64,000 nt of DNA from Autumnicola lenta (lineage in GTDB: Bacteria; Bacteroidota; Bacteroidia; Flavobacteriales; Flavobacteriaceae). Positions 38,448 to 46,782 of this stretch are shown here, piece by piece; position 1 is the stretch's first letter; the number at the start of each line of letters is the position of its first letter. The notes beneath the pieces are model-generated. The model saw nothing but the letters and a program-made list of their open reading frames with translations, made no database searches and was not told the DNA's origin. Location: positions 1 to 64,000 of the forward strand of contig NZ_JAVRHO010000015.1 in assembly GCF_031846515.1 (NCBI RefSeq). The letters run 5' to 3'. Position numbers and translations under genes: made by a program.

Positions 38448-40571
38448 TTAGTCAATTAACGAAAGCTGAATCCGCTTCCGAGCCTCATCCAGTGAAATAA
38501 TCGTCACCATAACCTCCTGGTTGAGCTTTACAACATTATTTACATCACTTACATAGCTATTTGCCAGTTTGGAGATATGAACCAGCCCACTTTCTTTAAT
38601 CCCAATGTCTACAAAGCATCCGAAATTAGTAATATTATTGACCAAACCTGGCAATTTCATTCCTTCTTTTAAGTCCTGAAAGGTTTTAACGGAAGGATCA
38701 AATTCAAATTGAGAAATTTCGCTTCTTGGATCTAATCCTGGCTTCTCCAGCTCTCTTACAATATCTTTTAAAGTTGGCAACCCAGCTTCAGCAGAGATAT
38801 AGGCCGATAATTGTAATTTTTGAAGCACCTCCTTATTTCCTGCCAATTCAGAAATTTTCATGTTATTGGTACGTGCCATTTTTTCCACAATATCGTAACT
38901 CTCGGGATGCACACCGGTAGCATCGAGCAAATTTTTTCCATTCTTTATCCGAAGAAATCCGGCAGATTGTTCAAATACCTTAGGCCCCAACCTGGTGATT
39001 TTCAGTAATTCCTTTCTGTTTTTTATTCCGGAATTTTTATTGCGATAATCGATAATATTTGAAGCAATCGTAGGCCCGACACCTGACACATAAGAAAGTA
39101 ATTCCTTGCTGGCAGTATTCACATTCACACCTATTCTGTTTACGCAAAGCATTACCACATTATCCAATTTTTCTTTTAATTTTCCCTGGTCTACCTCGTG
39201 TTGGTATTGCCCTACCCCTATTGCTTTAGGGTCAATTTTCACAAGCTCGGCAAGAGGGTCAGACAACCTGCGACCAATTGAAACCGCACCCCTAACGGTA
39301 ATATCACAGTCTGGGAATTCCTCTCTCGCTACTTTAGAAGCAGAATAGACCGATGCTCCTGCTTCGTTTACTACAAAAATTGAAATATCGTTTCTGAAAT
39401 GGATACTCTTTACTATTTGCTCAGTTTCGCGGGAAGCAGTTCCGTTTCCTATGGAAATAGCATCAATTTCATATTTTTCAACAAGGGATATTATAGTTTG
39501 TACTGCCTCGGTAAGCTTATTCTGCGGAGGATGCGGATAAATATTAGTATTGTGTAAAAGCTTACCGCTTTCGTCCAGGCATACCAGCTTACAGCCAGAC
39601 TTAAAGCCGGGATCCAAGGCAAGAATCCTTTTATTTCCCAAAGGAGGTGCCATAAGTAGCTGTTCCAGGTTAGAAGCAAAAACCGCTATAGCTTCCTCAT
39701 CTGCCTTTAGTTTGGCTTCATTTAAAAATTCCGTAGAAAAAGAAGGCTTCAATAATCTTTTATAGGAATCTTCTATTGCTTCTGAAATTACCGTAGAAGA
39801 AGAAGAATTACCTTTTAAAATTATTTGAGAAATTATCTCATGTGCCTTCTTCTTTGCTACTTCTAGTATTATCCTCACCAGCCCTTCTTCCTGAGCGCGG
39901 TGAATAGCAAGAAAACGATGAGACGGAATCTTTTTCAGGCTTTCACTCCAGTCAAAATATTGAGAGAATTTTTGTGCTTCCGGAGTTTCCTTTTTAGACT
40001 TTACAACTTTAGAAGTAATCACTGCAGTTCTGGAATACAACTGCCTTAGTTTATGACGCACGACCTGATTTTCATTAACCCATTCTGCAATAATATTTTT
40101 TGCTCCCTCTAAAGCTTCAGAAGTATTTTTTATCTCCCCCTTTACAAATCGGTTTGCTGCTTCTTCAGAATTTGAAGAATTCTGAGCCATTAAAATTTTT
40201 GCCAATGGTTCCAGTCCCTGCTCCCGTGCAACATCAGCTTTTGTCTTTCTTTTCTTTTTAAAAGGCAGATATAAATCTTCTAGCTGAACAAGATCTGAAG
40301 CGTTATCAATTTGTTTTTTTAAGGGATCGGTTAAAGAATTTTGGTCTTCAATAGCCTTTAAGATGGTAATTTTCCTTTTCTGAAGCTCATCGAAAGACTT
40401 CAGCAGACTGTCAATTTTTTCGATTTCAACTTCGTTAAGATTTCCTGTAGCTTCTTTTCTATATCTGGCAATAAATGGGATGGTTGCTCCCTCTCTTATA
40501 AGTCCTATTGTGTTTTCAAGGTCCTTCCGGGGCAATTCCAGCCGGGTGGCAACAAAAGATATTGGTGTCAA
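38448..40571 (-). CDS. tex: Tex-family S1 RNA-binding protein (transcription accessory protein)
   Basis: A 707-residue Tex protein that binds RNA and associates with transcription. Domains in order are Tex_N with ATIPFIARYRKEATG near 31-45, YqgF/RNase-H-like domain with ILALDPGFKSGCKLVCLD near 312-329, helix-hairpin-helix with VGPTIASNIIDYRNK near 495-510, and S1 at about 635-707 with GCFVDIGIKESGLVHIS. The start is TTG at 40571; a -7-like TATTTTTG sits at 40573-40580, only two bases from it. No in-frame ATG or GTG is found between the TTG and an upstream stop codon. That leaves either a leaderless start or a promoter elsewhere. Confidence 0.93.
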   Translation of the reverse strand: MTPISFVATRLELPRKDLENTIGLIREGATIPFIARYRKEATGNLNEVEIEKIDSLLKSFDELQKRKITILKAIEDQNSLTDPLKKQIDNASDLVQLEDLYLPFKKKRKTKADVAREQGLEPLAKILMAQNSSNSEEAANRFVKGEIKNTSEALEGAKNIIAEWVNENQVVRHKLRQLYSRTAVITSKVVKSKKETPEAQKFSQYFDWSESLKKIPSHRFLAIHRAQEEGLVRIILEVAKKKAHEIISQIILKGNSSSSTVISEAIEDSYKRLLKPSFSTEFLNEAKLKADEEAIAVFASNLEQLLMAPPLGNKRILALDPGFKSGCKLVCLDESGKLLHNTNIYPHPPQNKLTEAVQTIISLVEKYEIDAISIGNGTASRETEQIVKSIHFRNDISIFVVNEAGASVYSASKVAREEFPDCDITVRGAVSIGRRLSDPLAELVKIDPKAIGVGQYQHEVDQGKLKEKLDNVVMLCVNRIGVNVNTASKELLSYVSGVGPTIASNIIDYRNKNSGIKNRKELLKITRLGPKVFEQSAGFLRIKNGKNLLDATGVHPESYDIVEKMARTNNMKISELAGNKEVLQKLQLSAYISAEAGLPTLKDIVRELEKPGLDPRSEISQFEFDPSVKTFQDLKEGMKLPGLVNNITNFGCFVDIGIKESGLVHISKLANSYVSDVNNVVKLNQEVMVTIISLDEARKRIQLSLID

Positions 40572-40572
40572 G

Positions 40573-40580
40573 CAAAAATA
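40573..40580 (-). promoter_or_regulatory. -7-like box (TATTTTTG) abutting the tex start
   Basis: Exact TAnnTTTG on the minus strand, ending two bases ahead of the TTG start codon. A start point five to eight bases downstream would lie inside the frame, so either translation begins further in or this match is by chance. Confidence 0.3.
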
Positions 40581-40653
40581 TGTTAGGGGTTATTAATACT
40601 ACTTCTTAAACGGATTAAGGTAAAATTATGTAGATTATGATCGAAATTTTAAT

Positions 40654-41619
40654 CTATATAATTTCAACTTTCTTAGAATGTGCAATTGCTTTATCACTGT
40701 TTTGGAAATAGCAGGTTTCCACTCCCATATCCTGCATATTCCTTAAAACAATCTTCACCTCCTCCTTCTGAGTTTTTTTCGTCTGCCGGATATACACGGC
40801 GCCTATACTTTTTGGATACATTTTAATCACTTTCTCGTAAAGAAAAGGATCGTGTTGGGAATCATCTCCCAGCAAAACATACTGAAGTTTCGGATAAAAC
40901 GAAATGATATCGCTAATCTTATCAAATTTATGATCGTGGCTACCTCTACCACTGGATAAGAAATCCCGTATTCCGGTTTTTATTTTCTTCAGCTTAATCA
41001 CTGCTTTTGGCAACTCATGAATTCTGGCGAATTCTTCAATAAATTCGTAAAGATTCCATTCGCTACTGGAAACATAGAAAAAGGAGTTTGATGCTTCCTT
41101 GCTATCCTGTCCTGCAATACTGAGAGCCTGATAATGGCGAACAACATCATTAAAAATTTTCCGTTTATTTATGTTTTTAGAAAGCATCACATACAGCTTT
41201 TTGAATACGTTGTTACTGTGCGAAATCAAAAAAGTATCGTCTATATCTGAAATTATCCCGAATTTACTTTTATAAGGTTTAAGTAGCTCCCCTTTTTCTA
41301 TGATTCCAAAATCGTGCAGTTCACATATAACGGTATATTCATGCCAGCCACTCTCAATATCTTCAGTAAAAGGTATTGTAAATTGGAAAAATCCATCTTC
41401 CTGAGTCTTTGTGGTAATATTTAGATCTCTAAATTTTAATCTTATTTCTACATTTTCCAAAGGTTTAATTCTAAACATATGTAATATTGAAAATGCGTGC
41501 TTAATACCCTTACGGTCCAGCCTGTATTTATCTGGAGCCCAGGATTTGAAAAGATGTCCAAAAACTACAAGTTCCTGGTCATTAACGTAACCGCGATATA
41601 ATTTTAAATCAAGTTTCAA
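40654..41619 (-). CDS. App1-like phosphatidate phosphatase domain protein (DUF2183)
   Basis: A 321-residue protein. The N-terminal part (about 1-125) is a beta-sandwich that may bind lipid or membrane (KLYRGYVNDQELVVFGHLFKSW). The C-terminal catalytic part contains the DxDxT phosphatase motif IISDIDDTFLIS (near 128-139), a serine/threonine-type motif VSSSEWNLYEF (near 178-188) and LLGDDSQHDPFLYEK (near 271-285), a HAD-like set. In yeast App1 acts on phosphatidic acid. It is divergent from the diacylglycerol-kinase-like gene at 41676, which makes or uses the same lipid. Confidence 0.85.
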   Translation of the reverse strand: MKLDLKLYRGYVNDQELVVFGHLFKSWAPDKYRLDRKGIKHAFSILHMFRIKPLENVEIRLKFRDLNITTKTQEDGFFQFTIPFTEDIESGWHEYTVICELHDFGIIEKGELLKPYKSKFGIISDIDDTFLISHSNNVFKKLYVMLSKNINKRKIFNDVVRHYQALSIAGQDSKEASNSFFYVSSSEWNLYEFIEEFARIHELPKAVIKLKKIKTGIRDFLSSGRGSHDHKFDKISDIISFYPKLQYVLLGDDSQHDPFLYEKVIKMYPKSIGAVYIRQTKKTQKEEVKIVLRNMQDMGVETCYFQNSDKAIAHSKKVEII

Positions 41620-41675
41620 TTCTTTTATTTTTTCTCTAACTAAAGTTTTTATACAAAATACTTAATTTTAGACAT

Positions 41676-42563
41676 ATGACTAAATTTATGAAAGAAATTA
41701 AAGAAATTTTATTAGTTGTAAACCCTATTGCGGGTGATATTGATAAGAAAGATCTGGTGGAAGACTTTAAGGCTATTTCCGCAAAATGTGATGTTGAAGT
41801 ATTTATATACCATACAAAAGGCGAAAAGGACATTAAACATGTTAGGAAAATAACAAGGGAAAGAAAACCCTTTAAGATTGTAGCTGCCGGAGGTGACGGA
41901 ACTATTAAGATGGTAGCCGAAGCTATTAAGGGTCTGGATATCCCTATTGGGGTGATCCCGAGCGGATCTGCCAATGCGCTGGCTTTAAATTTAAATCTAC
42001 CCAAAAGCCTGGAAGAGCAAATTAATGTTGCATTGGGACAGCACTACCTTGATGTAGATCTTATTTCGCTGAACGACGAAATTGGGCTGCATATGAGTGA
42101 TCTGGGAATTAATGCTGAACTCATAAAGAATTATGAATCTTCAACATTCCGAGGTAAGCTTGGATATCTTTTACAAACCATTCCTACACTTATCCAAAGC
42201 AAGTATCCCTTCAACTTCACTGTAGAGACTAAAGATACTACTATTACAGAAAAAGGAGTTTTACTTGCTATTGCCAATGCCGGGAAATACGGTACGGGCG
42301 CAAAGGTGAATCCGGATGGAAAACTGGACGATGGTGTTTTTGAAATCTTAATTTTTAAGAATTTAGATTTGGTGGAAATCCTAAAAACACTAAGAAATGA
42401 GGTGAATTTAAGTTCCGATTTCATAAAAATTCTTCAAACAGAGAAAGCAAAAATTACCTGCAAAGAGCCTGTGGCCTTTCAGGTTGACGGAGAATACCTT
42501 GGAGAAACAAAGATTGTAAATGTTAAAATTCTCCCTGAAAAAATAAAAATAGCAGTACCCTAA
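41676..42563 (+). CDS. Diacylglycerol kinase / YegS-like lipid kinase
   Basis: A 295-residue lipid kinase. The N-terminal domain has VNPIAGDIDKKD (near 12-23) and the nucleotide motif AAGGDGTIKMVAEAIKGLDIPIGVIPSGSANALA, with GGDGT near 70-74. The C-terminal beta-sandwich has IANAGKYGTGAKVNPDGKLDDGVFEI (near 191-216) and ends FQVDGEYLG. It would phosphorylate diacylglycerol or a related lipid. Together with the divergent App1-like phosphatase it may form an interconversion pair of diacylglycerol and phosphatidate (inference). Confidence 0.9.
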   Translation: MTKFMKEIKEILLVVNPIAGDIDKKDLVEDFKAISAKCDVEVFIYHTKGEKDIKHVRKITRERKPFKIVAAGGDGTIKMVAEAIKGLDIPIGVIPSGSANALALNLNLPKSLEEQINVALGQHYLDVDLISLNDEIGLHMSDLGINAELIKNYESSTFRGKLGYLLQTIPTLIQSKYPFNFTVETKDTTITEKGVLLAIANAGKYGTGAKVNPDGKLDDGVFEILIFKNLDLVEILKTLRNEVNLSSDFIKILQTEKAKITCKEPVAFQVDGEYLGETKIVNVKILPEKIKIAVP

Positions 42564-42627
42564 GATGCTAAAGCCTTTATTAACAAAGCTTTATTTTAAC
42601 CTTAATAAATTCTGCCTTTTCATTTTC

Positions 42628-42635
42628 TAACTTTG
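42628..42635 (+). promoter_or_regulatory. -7 promoter box (TAACTTTG) of the PRC-barrel cassette copy 2
   Basis: Exact TAnnTTTG, 44 bases before the start of the single-TM gene. Confidence 0.65.
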
Positions 42636-42679
42636 AACTACAACTAATTTAATTAATCTCGAACCAAAAAAATTACATT

Positions 42680-43297
42680 ATGGCAGAAATCAAAGTTGAA
42701 AAGAAAAAGCCCATTTGGCCATGGATAATCGCCGGGCTCATTGTACTGGTAATTTTATATTTCCTTTTTGCAAATGGGGACGACGATGAGATGATCGATG
42801 AAACCGAACAGGAACAAGTTATAGACACAACATCTATAGAAGAGGAAAATACCGCTAACTGGGACAACAACAGGAATGATACTGTAGGCGGTGTAGATGG
42901 GTATTTATCGTACATAGGAGATGAGTCCAGAATGGGTATTGATCATGAATATACCAATAATGCTATCATCTATCTTATGAACGCCGTACAGGCTAAAGCG
43001 AACGAACTAAACGTGAATATAGATGCGGACATTGAGGAGATCAGACAAAAAGCTGAAAAAATCACTCAGGATCCTATGGCTACTAACCATGCTGATAAGA
43101 TTAAGGACGCAGGAAGTGATCTCACTAATGTAATTGAAAATTTACAGGAAGAACAATTTCCTGATCTTTCACAAGACGTACAGGAAGTAAAATCAGCTGT
43201 ACAAGACATTGATGGTTCTGTTCTCACGTTAGAACAGAAAGATAAAGTCAATAAATTCTTTGACGAAGCAGGAGATGTTCTAAATAAAATGAGCTAA
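42680..43297 (+). CDS. single-TM acidic protein of the PRC-barrel cassette
   Basis: A 205-residue protein: MAEIKVEKKKPIWPWIIAGLIVLVILYFLFANG has a basic start and one transmembrane helix (about 14-32). The mature part is acidic, with EQEQVIDTTSIEEENTANWDNN (about 46-67), and the C-terminal half is helical (QAKANELNVNIDADIEEIRQKAEKI and following). The N-terminus matches the 81-residue protein at 36959. It is 20 bases ahead of a PRC-barrel gene, so both are co-transcribed. Function unknown. I see no enzyme motif. Confidence 0.78.
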   Translation: MAEIKVEKKKPIWPWIIAGLIVLVILYFLFANGDDDEMIDETEQEQVIDTTSIEEENTANWDNNRNDTVGGVDGYLSYIGDESRMGIDHEYTNNAIIYLMNAVQAKANELNVNIDADIEEIRQKAEKITQDPMATNHADKIKDAGSDLTNVIENLQEEQFPDLSQDVQEVKSAVQDIDGSVLTLEQKDKVNKFFDEAGDVLNKMS

Positions 43298-43317
43298 CAA
43301 TTAAAAATTAAAAAATT

Positions 43318-44160
43318 ATGGCAAATACTAGTAATAATAGAGACAATAAAAATAAACATTTGTTTTATCTGGATGAACTTTCCGACTATAAGGTTGCAAG
43401 CGATGATCCGGATGTAAGAGGCTGGGAAGTACAGGACAAAGATAACCGCGTAGTAGGAAAGGTGGATAACCTTATGGTCAATAAAAATACGCAAAGAGTA
43501 GTGTATCTTGACGTTGAAGTTGATAAATCCATTATTGAAGCTAACCATAAGCCCTATAGAGATAGTGCTGGTGATGGTGTTCACGAATTTATTAACAAAG
43601 ACGGAGAGAATCATCTAATAGTGCCTGTGGGACTTGTTAGGCTTAATACTGATAAGAATTTTGTCTACACCGATAGGATTGATCACAGGACATTTTCTGA
43701 GACAAAGCGAATGGAAAAAGGAGCAAATGTGGACAGAGATTATGAGATTGTAGTACTGGAATCATATGATAGATCTGGTAGCCGTACAAGTGAGAATGAA
43801 AATGTTACGAGAGATGCAGCTACAGGAGCAGATGACCTTTCTGACAGAAAAGCTGATACCCGTACAGGTAATAGCGGCAATTTAACTGAAAATCGTTCTA
43901 CCGGAGTTGCAGACAATCAAAATGACCCTGCCTTTAAGGAAAGTCGAGGACACAAAGCAGACAGTTTAAGCGATACCCATACTAGAGATAAAGATGAAAA
44001 AGGGACTACATCAAATACTGTTACTGGTAAAGAAAACGATTCTGCTTTTCAGGATGATCCAAAACACAGATCAGACGATGATCTGACTTCCAAAGATGAT
44101 GAGTCTTTTTATAAACGAAGGGAATTTGATCGTACCAACTACAAAAGTAATAAAAACTAG
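43318..44160 (+). CDS. PRC-barrel protein, copy 2
   Basis: A 280-residue protein, paralogue of the 37258 gene product. DELSDYKVASDDPDVRGWEV and VVGKVDNLMVNKNTQRVVYLDVEVDKSIIEANHKPY are shared with it, as is the end part of the barrel (VYTDRIDHRTFSETKRM). The tail (about 150-280) is hydrophilic, with ENVTRDAATGADDLSDRKADTRTGNSGN, richer in Thr/Asn and less in Arg than copy 1. Terminator at 44185-44212. Confidence 0.83.
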   Translation: MANTSNNRDNKNKHLFYLDELSDYKVASDDPDVRGWEVQDKDNRVVGKVDNLMVNKNTQRVVYLDVEVDKSIIEANHKPYRDSAGDGVHEFINKDGENHLIVPVGLVRLNTDKNFVYTDRIDHRTFSETKRMEKGANVDRDYEIVVLESYDRSGSRTSENENVTRDAATGADDLSDRKADTRTGNSGNLTENRSTGVADNQNDPAFKESRGHKADSLSDTHTRDKDEKGTTSNTVTGKENDSAFQDDPKHRSDDDLTSKDDESFYKRREFDRTNYKSNKN

Positions 44161-44184
44161 GTTCTCCCTCAAAGGGCGAATGCG

Positions 44185-44212
44185 AAAGGAGAAGCTGTTC
44201 AGTTTCTCCTTT
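44185..44212 (+). terminator. terminator after PRC-barrel gene copy 2
   Basis: Arms AAAGGAGAA and TTCTCCTTT pair around a loop of ten bases, followed by TTCTTTTA. Confidence 0.75.
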
Positions 44213-44247
44213 TTCTTTTAATATAGAATATTTTTTTAATTAAGACA

Positions 44248-44928
44248 TTATAAGGACATAGCCTTACCACCACTTAGCTCTTCGACAGGACCGCAGGAAA
44301 TATATTCACCCGGTATTGGGTCGTACCACAGTACATTTTCTCCTACTTCTTCGCTGGTTTTCCAGGCCCAGATCCCCATTTCCCTTACATTTTGTAAATA
44401 TGAAAAAGCACCGGCATCAGCACTGATTCCAGAATATTTTAGATTATCACCAACTCCCTCATTCTCTTCTGCTGGATCTTTATCCTGCGGATCCTGAGTT
44501 TCGGTATTACGTTTTACGTAGCTTTCTCTTTCTTCGGGGGTTGCGCGAAGATATTTTGCAACAATTTGCTCATATTCTTCCTCGCTTCCCTCCCCTGTCT
44601 TTTTATCAAACATACTTTCAAAAGCTTCTGAAAAAGCTTCTGCAGAGTTTTTGAATTCCTTCTGACTTTCTTCGGAAGCTACTTCATTAATATAAGAATC
44701 CAAAAATTGCGCAATATTAAGATCTCCAGCACCCGGAGTGTCTGTCGTTGGTAGTATTACATCAAGGATTCTTGTAAGGGCAAAACCATTGGCAGCACTT
44801 AAAAAAGTTGGTTCCCATTCGTAATTCCTTTCATTCTTACAACTCTGCAAGAGCCCAAGCGTAGTTGGTCCCACAACCATTATTCCCGCTCCAAGCCCTA
44901 TGTTTCTTAATGCCTGTCTTCTGTTCAT
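44248..44928 (-). CDS. Gluconate 2-dehydrogenase subunit 3-like Tat lipoprotein
   Basis: A 226-residue partner of GMC dehydrogenases. The signal MNRRQALRNIGLGAGIMVVG has the Tat twin-arginine motif and ends LLQSC, a lipobox, so it is likely exported folded and anchored. The body shows LTRILDVILPTTDTPGAGDL (near 52-71), IAQFLDSYINEVASEE (near 72-87) and a C-terminal WAWKTSEEVGENVLWYDPIPG, all family features. The gene follows the GMC gene after ten bases, and both form an exported dehydrogenase complex. Confidence 0.88.
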   Translation of the reverse strand: MNRRQALRNIGLGAGIMVVGPTTLGLLQSCKNERNYEWEPTFLSAANGFALTRILDVILPTTDTPGAGDLNIAQFLDSYINEVASEESQKEFKNSAEAFSEAFESMFDKKTGEGSEEEYEQIVAKYLRATPEERESYVKRNTETQDPQDKDPAEENEGVGDNLKYSGISADAGAFSYLQNVREMGIWAWKTSEEVGENVLWYDPIPGEYISCGPVEELSGGKAMSL

Positions 44929-44938
44929 CTACTAAATA

Positions 44939-46639
44939 TTAAGCGTTAGATTTTTTAAAATTTTTTGAAGCATGATCAACTGCCCTTGCTGTCATCGCCA
45001 TATAAGTAAGAGATGGATTCTGGCACCCTGCAGAGGTCATAAAGGAGCCATCTGTGACATATACGTTAGGAACCTCATGAATCTGATTATTTCCATTTAA
45101 GACAGAAGTCTTAGGATCCCTCCCCATTCTCGCAGTACCCATTTCGTGGATTCCCAGACCTGGTGCACCCAATTCGTCATAAGCGCTAATATCTTTAAAA
45201 CCACCTTTTTCCAACATCGCCACAGCCTGCTCCTGCATATCTTTTCGCATCTTCAATTCATTTTCTTTAAATTCTGCGTCAAAAGTTACCGTAGGCAGTC
45301 CCCATTCATCAGTTTTATCATAATCCAGGAACATCTTATTATCGTGGTAAGGCAAGGTTTCTCCAAAACCAAGAAGACCCATTGTCCAGCCTCCCGGTTT
45401 AGAAATAGCTTCTTTTAGTTCTTGTCCATAAGCAGCTTCCGCAATGCTTTCTTCCCAATTACCGCGGCTTGCACCTCCCTGATAGCCATAACCTCTGGTA
45501 AAGCCCAGATTATCACTACCATTTACATTCCTGAAGCGCGGGAGATAAATACCATTTGGTTTTCTTCCCTTGTAGTAGTAATCTTCCATACCATCAAACT
45601 TAGCTGATGCTCCTACTCTAAAATGATGGTCCATAAGGTTATGACCTAATTCGCCACTGTCATTTCCCATGCCATCAGGAAAACGATCAGATTTAGATTG
45701 CAATAAGATGCTGCTTGAAGCCACTGTTGAAGCACACAAAAATATTACATTCGCCTTGTATTCTATTGCTTCTTTGGTTTCCGCATCGAAAATTTTAACT
45801 CCGGTAGCACGTTTATTGTCCGCATCGTAAACTACTTCATGCACTACAGAATTAGGACGCAAAGTCATATTTCCTGTGCGGCTTGCCGCCGGTAAAGTAG
45901 AAGAATTACTGCTAAAATATGCTCCATATGGACAACCTCTTACACATCGGTTTCGGAATTGGCACTTACCACGATCCTCGAATTTTTTGTCGCCCGTAAT
46001 ATGTGCAACTCGGCCGGAAGTTAAAACCCTTCCATTAAAATTTTCGGCTATACTTGTTCTCAGGTGATCTTCAACACAATTAAGCTCCATAGGAGGCAGG
46101 AATTGCCCGTCAGGCAATTGACTTAGTCCTAATTTCTCACCACTTACTCCTATAAAAGTTTCTACATAATCATACCATGGTGCAACATCTTTATACCTTA
46201 TAGGCCAGTCTATTCCTTTTCCATCACTTTTATTTGCCGTAAAATCCAGATCGCTCAAACGATAACTATGTCTTCCCCACATAATAGATCGTCCCCCTAC
46301 ATGGTATCCGCGCATCCAGTCAAATCTCTTTATTTCATTGTACGGATGCTTAATATCATCCACAAACCAATGGGCGCTCGCCTCATTAGTAGTATAGCCT
46401 GTTCTTGCTTGTTTGTACTGTCTCCTTTTATCTTCACGAGTTTGTTGTCCCTTAAACTTGTAATCCCATGGATCATCATTCATAGTAGGATAATCTTTTA
46501 CGTGCTCTACCATAGGACCTCTTTCCAGTACCAGTGTCTTAAATCCTTTTTCACAAAGTTCCTTGGCGGCCCATCCTCCACTAATACCTGTTCCAACGAC
46601 TATAGCATCATAGCTATTGTTTTCGTAAAAATTACTCAC
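44939..46639 (-). CDS. GMC-family oxidoreductase (FAD sugar dehydrogenase)
   Basis: A 566-residue flavoprotein. The FAD-binding motif is YDAIVVGTGISGGWAAKEL (near 9-27). The cysteine-rich stretch CQFRNRCVRGCPYGAYFSSN (near 230-249) suggests an Fe-S cluster, as in FAD-dependent glucose dehydrogenases with a small subunit. The C-terminus has GIHEMGTARMG and CQNPSLTYMAMTARAVDHA with the catalytic His/Asn region. No signal peptide is visible: the Tat signal of the small subunit would carry it out. Likely role is oxidation of C3 of glycosides to 3-keto forms, in line with its neighbours; the pathway is inferred. Confidence 0.9.
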   Translation of the reverse strand: MSNFYENNSYDAIVVGTGISGGWAAKELCEKGFKTLVLERGPMVEHVKDYPTMNDDPWDYKFKGQQTREDKRRQYKQARTGYTTNEASAHWFVDDIKHPYNEIKRFDWMRGYHVGGRSIMWGRHSYRLSDLDFTANKSDGKGIDWPIRYKDVAPWYDYVETFIGVSGEKLGLSQLPDGQFLPPMELNCVEDHLRTSIAENFNGRVLTSGRVAHITGDKKFEDRGKCQFRNRCVRGCPYGAYFSSNSSTLPAASRTGNMTLRPNSVVHEVVYDADNKRATGVKIFDAETKEAIEYKANVIFLCASTVASSSILLQSKSDRFPDGMGNDSGELGHNLMDHHFRVGASAKFDGMEDYYYKGRKPNGIYLPRFRNVNGSDNLGFTRGYGYQGGASRGNWEESIAEAAYGQELKEAISKPGGWTMGLLGFGETLPYHDNKMFLDYDKTDEWGLPTVTFDAEFKENELKMRKDMQEQAVAMLEKGGFKDISAYDELGAPGLGIHEMGTARMGRDPKTSVLNGNNQIHEVPNVYVTDGSFMTSAGCQNPSLTYMAMTARAVDHASKNFKKSNA

Positions 46640-46680
46640 AATTCAGCAGTTAATTATTAATTAAATAATAGATATAGTGC

Positions 46681-46688
46681 CAAATATA
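46681..46688 (-). promoter_or_regulatory. -7 promoter box (TATATTTG) of the GMC operon
   Basis: Exact TAnnTTTG on the minus strand, 42 bases before the GMC start. The region to 46782 is AT-rich and also has to hold the promoter of the divergent lipoprotein gene. Confidence 0.6.
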
Positions 46689-46782
46689 TAAATTTATACT
46701 TATAATTTTTCATCTTTAAAAAAAAGTCTACTTTTAAAATTCAAAATTTTGTTAAATAAACTACTTTATCAATTAACTAATC

